Source: Pseudomonas petrae (lineage in GTDB: Bacteria; Pseudomonadota; Gammaproteobacteria; Pseudomonadales; Pseudomonadaceae). From it: a stretch of DNA of 64,000 nucleotides. The notes under the pieces were generated by a model, which did no database searches, was not told the DNA's origin, and saw only the letters and a list, made by a program, of their open reading frames with translations. The stretch's first letter is position 1, and each line of letters begins with the position of its first letter. The translations under genes were made by a program, and so were the position numbers. This document shows positions 8,672 to 17,388 of this stretch, in pieces. The stretch spans positions 1 through 64,000 of the forward strand of contig NZ_JAKJXE010000017.1 of NCBI RefSeq assembly GCF_021728295.1, given 5' to 3'.

Positions 8672-10636
8672 ATGTGCACCCCCCCTCTCTCATTGCCTCG
8701 CCTGCTGCCGGGCGTGGCATTGCTGTACTCGGTGCTGTTCTGTACCTCGCTGCTGCTCGGTATGCCCCAGGTGTTTGCCGCGCCGGTGCATGCGCTGACC
8801 GTTTATGGTGAAGCGTCTAAATACGCCGCTGACTTTCAGCACTTCGACTACGTCGACCCTGACGCGCCCAAGGGCGGTTCGATGAGCCGCGCGTCCGAGG
8901 AGATCGGCCAGTTCAACTACCTCACGCCTTATGTCGATCAGGGCATTTCCGTGAGCCAGATTGATACGTGGGTGTATGCGCCGCTGGCCTATCGCTCACT
9001 GGACGAGCCCTACACGGTGTACGGACTGGTCGCCCAGAAGATGGAACGCGACCCCGACAACCTCTGGGTGCGCTTCTATCTGAACCCCAAGGCGCGTTTC
9101 GATGACGGCACGCCCATCACCGTCGAAGACGTGCGTTACACCTGGCAAACGCTGATCACCCAGGGCAGCTTCAGCTATCGGCCGCTGTACGGCGACGTCA
9201 AGGACGCGGTCATCGAAGCGCCCGGGCAGATCCGTTTCGACTTCAAGACCGGCACCAACCGCACCCTGGCGCTGGACTTGGCCAGCCTGCGCATCTTGCC
9301 CGAGCACTGGTGGAAGACCCGCGACTTCACCAAGGGCGGCGGCTTCGAACCGCCGCTGGGCAGCGGGCCGTATCGGGTCTCGCGGGTCGACCCCGGGCGC
9401 AGCGTGAGCTTCGAGCGGGTCAAGGACTGGTGGGGCAAAGACCTGCCGGTCAGCCGTGGTTTGTACAACTTCGACGGGCTGACGGTGAATTTCTACGGCG
9501 ACACTGACGTGGCGCGCCAGCTGGTCCAGGCCGGCAGTTTCGATTACAACCGAGAGTTCTCTTCGGCCGGTTATGTCGTCGGCTACACCGCGCCGAGCCT
9601 GCAGGACGGCCGTCTGCAGAAGACCATCCTGGCCAAGCGTCGCCCGGTGGCCGGTCAGGGTTTCGTGTTCAATCTCGACAAACCGATGTTTCAGGACCGC
9701 CGTGTCCGTGAGGCCCTGGCCATGCTCTGGGATTTCGAGTGGGTCAACGGCCAGATCATGCGCAACTTCTATGTGCGCGAACAAACCTACTTCCCGAAGA
9801 GCGAAATGGCCGCCACCGAGCTGCCCGACGCCCAAGAGCTGAGCATTCTCGAGCCCCTACGCGGGCAGGTTCCGGACGAAGTCTTTGATCAGGTCTGGCG
9901 CGCACCGAAGACCGATGGCAGCGGCTACATCCGCGACAAGCAGCTCAAGGCCCTCAAGCTGCTGGCCGACGCCGGCTGGCACCCGAAGAACAACCGGCTG
10001 GTGAACGCCGCAGGCCAGCCACTGGAATTTTCCTTTCTCGACGGCCAGGGCGGTTTCGAGCGGCTGGTGCTGCCGTACAAGCGTGTGCTGGCGCAGATCG
10101 GTATCACCCTGAATTTCCGTCGCGTGGACTCGGCCCAGTACATGAACCGTTTAAACGCCCGGGACTACGACATGATCGTTGTCACGCTGCCGAGCAACGG
10201 CAATCCGATCCTCTCCCCTGGCCGTGAGCTGTACAACCTGTTCGGCTCGCAAAGCGCCCGTCAGGTCGGCAGTTCCAACGCCATGGTGCTGCGCAATCCG
10301 GCGGTCGATCGCCTCATCGACGGCCTGGTCGCAGCCAACAACCGCAACGACATGCTGCACTACGCCCGCGCCCTGGATCGGGTGCTGCTCTGGGGTTTCT
10401 ACATGATTCCGAACTATTACTCCCTAGGCACACCGGTGGTCTATGCCAACCGCTTTGGCAAACCGGCCATCGAGCCGACCTACGACGTCGGCCTGGAAAG
10501 CTGGTGGGAAGTCAGCCGCGTGCCGCTGAGCAACGTGCAGATGGCCGCGCAAATGGCCGCGCGCCTGGCGACACAGAGCAGTGTGTCGAACGACCGTCCT
10601 GCGCCAACGCCAGTGCCAGAAACGGAGGGCCAGTGA
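8672..10636 (+). CDS. yejA: ABC transporter periplasmic peptide-binding protein, YejA type
   Basis: A 654-aa family 5 solute-binding protein. A signal peptide with a hydrophobic core spans about residues 10-30 and cleavage is likely near VFA-AP (about 37). The mature protein starts with HALTVYGEASKYAADF and has the FDYVDPDAPKGG stretch seen in YejA, the binding protein of the YejABEF importer for peptides and microcin C. The size exceeds DppA or OppA (~535 aa), as expected for YejA. The next gene starts one base after the stop. The ATG at 8672 begins the signal peptide; longer in-frame starts lie inside the receptor gene and are rejected. Confidence 0.88.
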   Translation: MCTPPLSLPRLLPGVALLYSVLFCTSLLLGMPQVFAAPVHALTVYGEASKYAADFQHFDYVDPDAPKGGSMSRASEEIGQFNYLTPYVDQGISVSQIDTWVYAPLAYRSLDEPYTVYGLVAQKMERDPDNLWVRFYLNPKARFDDGTPITVEDVRYTWQTLITQGSFSYRPLYGDVKDAVIEAPGQIRFDFKTGTNRTLALDLASLRILPEHWWKTRDFTKGGGFEPPLGSGPYRVSRVDPGRSVSFERVKDWWGKDLPVSRGLYNFDGLTVNFYGDTDVARQLVQAGSFDYNREFSSAGYVVGYTAPSLQDGRLQKTILAKRRPVAGQGFVFNLDKPMFQDRRVREALAMLWDFEWVNGQIMRNFYVREQTYFPKSEMAATELPDAQELSILEPLRGQVPDEVFDQVWRAPKTDGSGYIRDKQLKALKLLADAGWHPKNNRLVNAAGQPLEFSFLDGQGGFERLVLPYKRVLAQIGITLNFRRVDSAQYMNRLNARDYDMIVVTLPSNGNPILSPGRELYNLFGSQSARQVGSSNAMVLRNPAVDRLIDGLVAANNRNDMLHYARALDRVLLWGFYMIPNYYSLGTPVVYANRFGKPAIEPTYDVGLESWWEVSRVPLSNVQMAAQMAARLATQSSVSNDRPAPTPVPETEGQ

Positions 10637-10637
10637 C

Positions 10638-11708
10638 ATGCTCGCCTACACCCTGCGTCGCCTGCTGCTGATCATTCCCACGCTGCTGTGCATTCTGGTG
10701 GTCAATTTCCTCATCGTGCAGGCCGCGCCGGGCGGTCCCGTCGAGCAAGCCATCGCCCGGGTTCAGGGCATGGGCCCAACGGGCGGGATCGGTGGCGGCG
10801 GTGGCGAGGTCGCGGCCACCGGCGGCATCAGTCGGGGCGCCCAAGGTCTGGACCCGGCGCTGGTCGAAGCGATCAAGCACCAATACGGGTTCGACAGACC
10901 GCTGCACGAGCGGCTGTGGCTGATGCTCACCCACTACGCGCAGCTGGATTTCGGCAGCAGCTTTTTTCGCGGCGCCACGGTGACCGGGCTGATCCTGCAA
11001 AAGTTGCCGGTAACGATATCCCTGGGGCTCTGGGCGACGCTGATCACGTACCTGATCTCGATCCCGCTGGGCATCCGCAAGGCCGTGCTGCATGGCAGCC
11101 GCTTTGATGTCTGGAGCAGTACGGTGATCATCATCGGCTACGCCATCCCGGCGTTTCTGTTCGCCATTCTGCTGATCGTGGTGTTTGCCGGCGGCAGCTA
11201 CTGGAGCTGGTTTCCGGCCCAGGGGCTGTTCTCGGACGACTTCGCCAGCCTCTCGCCATTCGGCAAGCTGCGCGATTACCTGTGGCATCTGGTGCTGCCG
11301 GTCAGCGCGCTGGTCATCGGCGGCTTCGCGACCCTGACCATCCTCACCAAAAACAGCTTCCTCAACGAGATCGGCCGCCAGTACGTGGTCACCGCTCGGG
11401 CCAAGGGCCTCAGCGAACAGCGCGTGCTTTACGGCCACGTGTTCCGCAACGCCATGCTGCTGGTGGTGGCGGGCATTCCCCAGGCGCTGATCGAGGTGTT
11501 TTTCGCCGGCTCGCTGCTGATCGAAACCATCTTCGGCCTCGATGGCATCGGCCGCATGAGTTACGAAGCAGCGGTGTCCCGGGATTACCCGGTGGTGTTC
11601 GGCACGCTGTTTCTGTTCACCCTGTTCGGCCTGTTGATCAAGCTGGTGGGCGACCTGTGCTACACGCTGGTCGACCCGCGCATCGACTTTTCCGCGAGGA
11701 GCGCCTGA
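10638..11708 (+). CDS. yejB: ABC transporter permease, YejB type
   Basis: A 356-aa inner-membrane permease of the DppB/YejB class, with an N-terminal membrane helix (LLLIIPTLLCILVVNFLIV), a Gly-rich periplasmic insert near 50-75 and several C-terminal helices. The ATPase-contact EAA-type loop is visible around ARAKGLSEQRVLYGHVFRNA. A GGAGGG ribosome binding site precedes the ATG at 10638, 2 bases past the yejA stop. The stop overlaps the next start by one base. It should pair with the YejE-type permease to form the membrane channel. Confidence 0.9.
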   Translation: MLAYTLRRLLLIIPTLLCILVVNFLIVQAAPGGPVEQAIARVQGMGPTGGIGGGGGEVAATGGISRGAQGLDPALVEAIKHQYGFDRPLHERLWLMLTHYAQLDFGSSFFRGATVTGLILQKLPVTISLGLWATLITYLISIPLGIRKAVLHGSRFDVWSSTVIIIGYAIPAFLFAILLIVVFAGGSYWSWFPAQGLFSDDFASLSPFGKLRDYLWHLVLPVSALVIGGFATLTILTKNSFLNEIGRQYVVTARAKGLSEQRVLYGHVFRNAMLLVVAGIPQALIEVFFAGSLLIETIFGLDGIGRMSYEAAVSRDYPVVFGTLFLFTLFGLLIKLVGDLCYTLVDPRIDFSARSA

Positions 11709-12730
11709 TGTTCGAGTTTTCCCCGCAAAACCGGCGCCGCCTGGCCAACTTCAAGGCCAACCGTCGTGGCTGGTGGTCGCTGTGGCTGTTCGTGGCGCTG
11801 CTGGTCATCTGCCTGTGCGGCGAACTGATCGCCAACGACAAGCCCTTGCTCGTCCGTTATCAGGGCGACCTGTACTTCCCGGCCCTGCATCAGTATCTCG
11901 AGACCGACTTCGGCGGCGAGCTGCCTTTCGAGCCGGATTATTCCAGTGACTACGTGCGCAAGCTGATCGCCGACAAGGGCGGCTGGATGCTCTTCGCCCC
12001 GATCCCGTTCAGCGATGACACGGTCAATTACGAACTCCGCGAGCCCTCGCCCAGCCCGCCCAGCGCGCGCAACTGGCTGGGCACCGACGATCAGGCCCGA
12101 GACGTGATGGCGCGGGTGTTGTTCGGCACCCGCGTATCGATTCTGTTTGCGTTGGCACTGACCGCCATCAGCACGGTGATCGGCGTGTTCGCCGGGGCGA
12201 TTCAGGGTTATTACGGCGGGCTGGCGGACCTGATTGGCCAGCGTCTACAGGAAGTCTGGTCGGGGCTGCCGGTGCTGTACCTGCTGATCATTCTGTCCGG
12301 TTTCGTCGAGCCGGATTTCTGGTGGCTGCTGGGGATCATGTCGCTGTTTTCCTGGCTGGCACTGGTCGACGTGGTCCGCGCCGAATTTCTGCGCGGGCGT
12401 AACCTGGAATACGTCAAAGCCGCCCGCGCCCTGGGCCTCAGCGACGGCGCATTGATGTGGCGGCACATTCTGCCCAACGCCATGACCAGCACCCTCACCT
12501 ACTTGCCCTTCATCGTCACCGGCGCCATCGCCACGCTGACCGCGCTGGACTTCCTCGGCTTCGGCATGCCCGCCGAAAGCGCGTCCCTGGGCGAGCTGAT
12601 CGGCCAGGCCAAACGCAACTTGCAGGCGCCGTGGCTGGGCGTCACGGCGTTCTGCGCCCTGGCGCTGATCCTCACGCTACTGGTGTTCATCGGCGAAGCC
12701 TGCCGTGACGCCTTCGACCCCCGGAGTTGA
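11708..12730 (+). CDS. yejE: ABC transporter permease, YejE type
   Basis: A 340-aa permease of the DppC/YejE class. The N-terminal helix follows NRRGWWSLWLF, and a large periplasmic insert of about 100 residues precedes the core, as is typical for YejE and unlike DppC. The EAA-type motif is in KAARALGLSDGALMWRHILPN and the SLGELIGQAK stretch of the family is present near the end. ATG overlaps the yejB stop by one base, so the two permeases are probably translationally coupled. Confidence 0.9.
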   Translation: MFEFSPQNRRRLANFKANRRGWWSLWLFVALLVICLCGELIANDKPLLVRYQGDLYFPALHQYLETDFGGELPFEPDYSSDYVRKLIADKGGWMLFAPIPFSDDTVNYELREPSPSPPSARNWLGTDDQARDVMARVLFGTRVSILFALALTAISTVIGVFAGAIQGYYGGLADLIGQRLQEVWSGLPVLYLLIILSGFVEPDFWWLLGIMSLFSWLALVDVVRAEFLRGRNLEYVKAARALGLSDGALMWRHILPNAMTSTLTYLPFIVTGAIATLTALDFLGFGMPAESASLGELIGQAKRNLQAPWLGVTAFCALALILTLLVFIGEACRDAFDPRS

Positions 12731-12738
12731 GCGCTGCC

Positions 12739-14331
12739 ATGACTGACCCTTTGATCCAGATCCGCAACCTGCGCGTGGCCTTCAACGGGGCCGAGGTGGT
12801 GCACGGCATCGACCTCGACATCCAGCCCGGCGAGTGTCTGGCGCTGGTCGGCGAGTCCGGCTCGGGCAAGTCAGTGACCGCGCACTCGATCCTGCGGCTG
12901 TTGCCGGGCAAGTCCGTCAGCACTCAGGGCAGCATTCGTTACAAGGGCGTCGATTTGCTCCAGGCCAGTGACAAGGTCCTGCGGGGGCTGCGCGGCAACC
13001 GCATCGCGATGATTTTTCAGGAACCGATGACCTCGCTGAACCCGTTGCACACCGTGGAGAAGCAGATCGGCGAAATCCTCGCCATGCACAAGGGCCTCAA
13101 GGGCAAGGCCGCCCGCGAGCGCACCCTGGAACTGCTCGGGCTGGTGGGGATTCAGAACCCGCCGCAGCGGCTCAAGGCCCTGCCCCATCAGTTGTCCGGC
13201 GGCCAGCGCCAGCGGGTGATGATCGCCATGGCCCTGGCCAACGAACCCGAGCTGCTGATCGCCGACGAACCCACCACCGCGCTGGACGTCACGGTGCAGC
13301 TGAAGATTCTTGAACTGCTCAAATCCCTGCAACAACGGTTGGGCATGTCGCTGTTGCTGATCAGCCATGACCTCAATCTGGTGCGGCGCGTCGCCCAGCG
13401 GGTCTGCGTGATGCGCGGCGGCGAAATCGTCGAGCACGCTGACTGCCAGACGCTGTTCGCCGATCCGCAACACCCCTACAGCCGCCTGCTCATCAATGCC
13501 GAACCCGACGGCGAACCGGTGCCCGGCGAGCACACCCAGACGCTGCTGTCGGTGGACGCGCTGAAGGTCTGGTTTCCCTTGCCCAAATCTTTTTTGCGGC
13601 GCGAGCGGCAGTACATCAAGGCGGTGGACGGGGTGAGTTTCGAGCTGTTGAAAGGCCAGACCCTCGGCATCGTCGGCGAATCCGGCTCGGGCAAATCGAC
13701 CCTGGGCCAGGCGATCCTGCGGCTGATTGATTCCGAAGGCAGCATCCGCTTCGGCAACAAGGAGCTGAGCCTGCGCAGCCAGCAACTGATGCGGCCGCTG
13801 CGCAAGCGCATCCAGGTGGTGTTTCAGGACCCGTTCGGCAGCCTGAGTCCGCGCATGACCGTGCAGCAGATCATCGCCGAAGGGCTGCTGACCCACGGCA
13901 TCGGCACCCCGGCCCAGCGTGAACAGACGGTGATCCGGGTGCTCGGCGAAGTCGGCCTGGACCCGGACAGCCGCCATCGCTACCCCCACGAATTCTCCGG
14001 CGGTCAGCGCCAGCGCGTGGCCATTGCCCGGGCGCTTGTGCTGGAACCGGAGCTGATCCTGCTCGACGAACCCACCTCGGCGCTGGACCGGACGGTGCAA
14101 AAACAGATCATCGCGCTGCTGCGGGATTTGCAGATCCGCCACGGCCTCAGCTATCTGTTCATCAGCCACGACCTGGCGGTGGTGCACGCGCTGGCCCATG
14201 AGGTGCTGGTGATCAAGGACGGCAAAGTGGTCGAGCAAGGGGCGGCGCGGGAGATCTTCAGCCATCCGCGCCAGCTCTACACCCAGGAACTGCTGCGCGC
14301 CTCCGGGCTGGATTTCGGCCTACGGGTGTGA
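12739..14331 (+). CDS. yejF: ABC transporter ATP-binding protein with two fused ATPase domains, YejF type
   Basis: A 530-aa cytoplasmic ATPase with two complete nucleotide-binding domains. The first has Walker A GESGSGKS, LSGGQRQRV and Walker B LLIADEP; the second has GESGSGKST, FSGGQRQRV and LILLDEP. The DppD-DppF type fusion is characteristic of YejF. The ATG at 12739 is preferred; a TTG at 12727 overlaps the yejE stop and is immediately next to the Shine-Dalgarno GGAG, which rules it out. It completes the yejABEF operon and supplies energy for uptake. Confidence 0.92.
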   Translation: MTDPLIQIRNLRVAFNGAEVVHGIDLDIQPGECLALVGESGSGKSVTAHSILRLLPGKSVSTQGSIRYKGVDLLQASDKVLRGLRGNRIAMIFQEPMTSLNPLHTVEKQIGEILAMHKGLKGKAARERTLELLGLVGIQNPPQRLKALPHQLSGGQRQRVMIAMALANEPELLIADEPTTALDVTVQLKILELLKSLQQRLGMSLLLISHDLNLVRRVAQRVCVMRGGEIVEHADCQTLFADPQHPYSRLLINAEPDGEPVPGEHTQTLLSVDALKVWFPLPKSFLRRERQYIKAVDGVSFELLKGQTLGIVGESGSGKSTLGQAILRLIDSEGSIRFGNKELSLRSQQLMRPLRKRIQVVFQDPFGSLSPRMTVQQIIAEGLLTHGIGTPAQREQTVIRVLGEVGLDPDSRHRYPHEFSGGQRQRVAIARALVLEPELILLDEPTSALDRTVQKQIIALLRDLQIRHGLSYLFISHDLAVVHALAHEVLVIKDGKVVEQGAAREIFSHPRQLYTQELLRASGLDFGLRV

Positions 14332-14355
14332 GCCGACACACCGTGCGACCGCTAC

Positions 14356-14361
14356 TATAAT
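14356..14361 (+). promoter_or_regulatory. Candidate sigma-70 -10 box before the permease gene
   Basis: A perfect TATAAT lies 55 bases upstream of the next ATG, in the 84-base gap after yejF. No convincing -35 element is visible 17 bases upstream. Confidence 0.35.
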
Positions 14362-14415
14362 GCCCGGCGACGGCGTATCATCGCGGCCCCACGATTTCCT
14401 GCTCTGGTGCCTGTC

Positions 14416-15471
14416 ATGACTGCCCTCCCGCTCACCTCCGAACGCCGCGGCTGGTCGTTCTGGTGGAAACCCCTGGCGTTCCTGCTGGTGGCCGCCATCG
14501 GCTTGTACTACGTCAAGTGGTCGCCGTATTACCTGAAATCCTTCATCGCGGCCGACACCCATAACATCGGTGGCTCGATCATCAACGACAACCCGGCCAC
14601 GCCGTGGGCCGCCGCATTGGCGTACGCCCAGGTGTACTTTCTGGCGATCTGGAAGGCAGCCGTGCTGGCGGTCATCCTCGGCTCGCTGTTGCAGGTGCTG
14701 ATTCCCCGGGACTGGCTGCTGAAAATGTTCGGCCGCGCCGGACTGGGCTCGACCATTCGCGGCGGCCTGTTCGCCCTGCCCGGGATGATGTGCAGCTGCT
14801 GCGCAGCGCCGGTGGCTGCGGGCTTGCGCAAGCAGAACGTGTCGGTAGGCGCGGCGCTGGCCTTCTGGATCGCCAACCCGGTGCTCAACCCGGCCACGCT
14901 GGTGTTCATGGGCTTCGTGCTGGGCTGGGGCTTCACGGCACTGCGACTGGTGGCGGGCCTCGTGCTGGTGATCGGTGTTTCGCTGGTGGCTCAGCGCATT
15001 TCCCGCCCGGAAGCTGTGCCGGAACAGGCGCTGGAGGCCGTGGCCAACGCCGAGACGCCGGAGGAAGGCAGCCTGCTGGTGCGTTGGGGCAAGACCCTCT
15101 GGCAGTTGTTCTGGACCACTATCCCGATCTACGTCATCGCCGTGCTGATCCTTGGCGCCGCGCGCGTCTGGCTGTTCCCCCACGTCGACGGTGCCATGGG
15201 CAACAGCCTGTTGTGGCTGGTACCGTTGGCGATCGTCGGCACGCTGTTTGTGATCCCGACCGCCGCCGAAATCCCGATCGTGCAGACCCTGCTGACGTTG
15301 GGCGTGGGCACTGCGCCGGCCGTGGCATTGCTGATGACCCTGCCGAGCGTGAGCCTGCCGTCGCTGCTGATGCTGCGCAAATCCTTCGACGCCAACGTAC
15401 TGGTGACCGTGGGTGTGCTGACCATGCTGGTCGGGGTAGTCAGTGGACTGGTTGGCGCCGCTTTGTTGTAA
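14416..15471 (+). CDS. Permease of the ArsP/DUF318 family
   Basis: A 351-aa polytopic membrane protein of the family (Pfam permease, PF03773) that includes the organoarsenical exporter ArsP and SO_0444-type metal efflux permeases. About eight hydrophobic segments are visible. Residues 124-129 read MMCSCC, a Cys cluster (126, 128, 129) at the start of a membrane helix that is a plausible metal or metalloid site. ATG at 14416 is preferred over an in-frame GTG at 14407. A TATAAT upstream suggests its own promoter, separate from yejF. Substrate is not determinable; copper, zinc or trivalent organoarsenicals are family possibilities. Confidence 0.82.
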   Translation: MTALPLTSERRGWSFWWKPLAFLLVAAIGLYYVKWSPYYLKSFIAADTHNIGGSIINDNPATPWAAALAYAQVYFLAIWKAAVLAVILGSLLQVLIPRDWLLKMFGRAGLGSTIRGGLFALPGMMCSCCAAPVAAGLRKQNVSVGAALAFWIANPVLNPATLVFMGFVLGWGFTALRLVAGLVLVIGVSLVAQRISRPEAVPEQALEAVANAETPEEGSLLVRWGKTLWQLFWTTIPIYVIAVLILGAARVWLFPHVDGAMGNSLLWLVPLAIVGTLFVIPTAAEIPIVQTLLTLGVGTAPAVALLMTLPSVSLPSLLMLRKSFDANVLVTVGVLTMLVGVVSGLVGAALL

Positions 15472-15487
15472 AGCCAGGATCAAGATC

Positions 15488-15778
15488 TCAAGATCAAGAT
15501 CTACAGCGGCTCTGCCTAACGGCAGAGCATTTCGCCTTCGGCGAGTTACTTGGAAAAGCACCCCAAGTAACCAAGGGTGCTTGCTCTCGGTTTGGCCCGA
15601 CTTCGTCGGGTTCCCTCACTTCGACGACGCTCCGTGGGCCCGCGCCGAACGGACATCCATGTCCTGACGGCGCTCTCGCCGCATCCATGCGGCTCGGCCC
15701 ACTGTGCGTCGTCTACGTTCGGCCTGCACCCAAGTCGCGTTTTGTGGTGTCTGGACTACCGCGGAGGAGATCAAAGCA
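15488..15778 (-). repeat. Dispersed ~290-bp element, copy A (inverted)
   Basis: This stretch is a reverse-complement copy of the element at 15972-16275 and 24219-24505. Conserved blocks include the palindrome GCCGCATGGATGCGGC (reverse complement at 15678-15693), GGACATGGATGTCC and a stretch running toward tccaagtaactcgccgaagg. Short frames inside it recur in all copies and are not genes. Confidence 0.88.
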
Positions 15779-15782
15779 GATC

Positions 15783-15914
15783 GATCGTTCCCACGCTCTG
15801 CGTGGTAATGCCGCCCCGGACGCTCCGCGTCCCGCAGACGACGCGCATTCAAGGATCGGGAAAGTGACGCGGAGCGTCACGGGATGCATTCCCACGCGGA
15901 GCGTGGGAACGATC
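15783..15914. repeat. 23-bp inverted repeat between the element copies
   Basis: Arms at 15783-15805 and 15892-15914 match at 22 of 23 positions (core cgttcccacgct and its complement agcgtgggaacg). The loop carries related dyads. A variant of the same motif occurs at about 24066-24115, so this is a second small repeat family. Confidence 0.8.
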
Positions 15915-15943
15915 AAAGGTCACCTGAACAACGCGCACGTCGT

Positions 15944-16275
15944 AGGACCGGCTTCAGCCGGGAAGCTTTTGATCTGCTTTTGATCTTCATGCGCAAAATG
16001 CCCAAACACCGCAAATCGCGACTTGGGTGCAGGCTGAACGCAGGTCTCGCGGAGTGGGCCGTGCCGCATGGATGCGGCGAGAGCGCCGTCAGGACATGGA
16101 TGTCCGTTCGGCGCGGGCCCACGGAGCGGGAGCGGAGTGAAGGAACCCCGAGGAACGAGGGGCCTAACCAGGAGCAAGCACCCTTGGTTACTTGGGGATG
16201 GTGCGACTTTCGACTTTTCCAAGTAACTCGCCGAAGGCGAAACGTCTGCCCCCAGGCAGACGCTCTTGATCTTGA
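15944..16275 (+). repeat. REP followed by dispersed ~290-bp element, copy B
   Basis: A REP palindrome (15944-15969) is directly followed by copy B of the element from about 15972. Its palindromes are at 16063-16078 (GCCGCATGGATGCGGC) and 16092-16105 (GGACATGGATGTCC). Near its end are TCGCCgaaGGCGA and GTCTGCCcccaGGCAGAC hairpins. It is inverted relative to copy A and ends at the 3' end of mnmH. Confidence 0.88.
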
Positions 16276-16278
16276 CCC

Positions 16279-17388
16279 TCAATCGCAGGAATTAACGCTC
16301 CGCTGTTTTAAATACTCCACAACAGCCCGCTGATCTCCGGCAAACTCGATCCGGGGGTTCTTGCTGTCCCGCTGAAACGAATACATCGGATCGTAATACT
16401 CGCTCAACATCCCGCTGATCCAGCCCCGGTGCAGCTCCACCGCCCCGCTGCGCGCCTGCTCGGCCAAGGCACGGTCCATGATCGCCGCCAGCCGCTGATA
16501 ACGCTCACCGCCCAGCCGTCGAACGATACTCGACAAGCTCTGCTTCAGCCGTTCGGCATAGGCAGCAAAGCCCGTTTCAACGCCCTGCACCGCAACGAAC
16601 TCGGCACACAGATCGGTCACATAATCTTTCAGAATCCGCTCGACGCGACCCTCGAAACTGTCCTCCAGCCACACCAGCGGTGCGTCCTGCATGGTCCGGT
16701 ACAACTCAAGCGGCACCGCACGACTGCCAACGATCCGCCCCTCGTCCTCGACCACAAACTGATTCAAATGCCGGGCGCGCTTCTTCAGAATGTCCACGGC
16801 GAGCAGATTCTCGAAATCGATCTGCCCCGGCTGCGGCGTCGCGTGTTTGCCAAAGCTGGAACCGCGATGATTGGCATGCCCTTCCAGGTCCAGCCCGTTG
16901 TCGAGCGCCTGCAGCACCTCGGTCTTGCCACTGCCGGTCAGCCCACCGATCACCACAAAATCGCATTCAGCCACCGCCTGATCCGTCACCTCGATCAAAA
17001 AGCTGCGCATCGCCTTGTAGCCACCGATGATCCGGGGATACTCGATACCAGCCTCGCTCTTGAGCCACTGCTGGGTGATCTGCGAACGCAGGCCGCCGCG
17101 AAAGCAATACAGAAAGCCCTCGGGATGACGGCGAGCAAAATCCGCCCAGGCCTCGATCCGCGCCTGCTTGACGTCGCCGGACACCAATGTGTGGCCCAGC
17201 TCAATGGCAGCCTGTTGCCCGTCCTGCTTGTAGCTCGTGCCGACTTTCTGGCGCTCGACGTCATTCATCAGCGGCAAATTGATCACATCGCGGAACGCGC
17301 CCTTGGTGAATTCCACCGGCGCACGCACGTCCATCATCGGCACGTCGTTGAGGAAAATTTCCCGCAGGTCGGCGCTGTTGTCGCGCAT
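16279..17388 (-). CDS. mnmH: tRNA 2-selenouridine synthase (MnmH/SelU/YbbB)
   Basis: A 369-aa cytoplasmic enzyme that replaces sulfur by selenium in the 2-thiouridine of the tRNA wobble position, using selenophosphate and geranyl diphosphate. An N-terminal rhodanese domain contains the catalytic Cys95 in FLYCFRGGLRSQ, and a C-terminal P-loop domain has GLTGSGKT at about 149-156. Length matches the family. The start codon overlaps the selD stop by one base, so the selenophosphate-making enzyme and the enzyme that consumes it are co-translated. Confidence 0.95.
   Translation of the reverse strand: MRDNSADLREIFLNDVPMMDVRAPVEFTKGAFRDVINLPLMNDVERQKVGTSYKQDGQQAAIELGHTLVSGDVKQARIEAWADFARRHPEGFLYCFRGGLRSQITQQWLKSEAGIEYPRIIGGYKAMRSFLIEVTDQAVAECDFVVIGGLTGSGKTEVLQALDNGLDLEGHANHRGSSFGKHATPQPGQIDFENLLAVDILKKRARHLNQFVVEDEGRIVGSRAVPLELYRTMQDAPLVWLEDSFEGRVERILKDYVTDLCAEFVAVQGVETGFAAYAERLKQSLSSIVRRLGGERYQRLAAIMDRALAEQARSGAVELHRGWISGMLSEYYDPMYSFQRDSKNPRIEFAGDQRAVVEYLKQRSVNSCD

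Noticed and set aside
12727..12738. TTG start for yejF
   Set aside because: It coincides with the yejE stop and directly abuts the Shine-Dalgarno; the ATG at 12739 is better placed.
12871..14265. A 464-codon frame opposite yejF
   Set aside because: It mirrors the ATPase gene, has no ribosome binding site and has a low-complexity composition.
14604..15983. A 459-codon frame overlapping the permease and repeat region
   Set aside because: It runs from a shadow frame of the permease into the dispersed element; neither part looks like a protein.
15884..16333. A 149-codon frame in copy B of the dispersed element
   Set aside because: The same frame appears in copies A and C because of DNA repetition; there is no start signal, and frequent indels between copies shift the frame.
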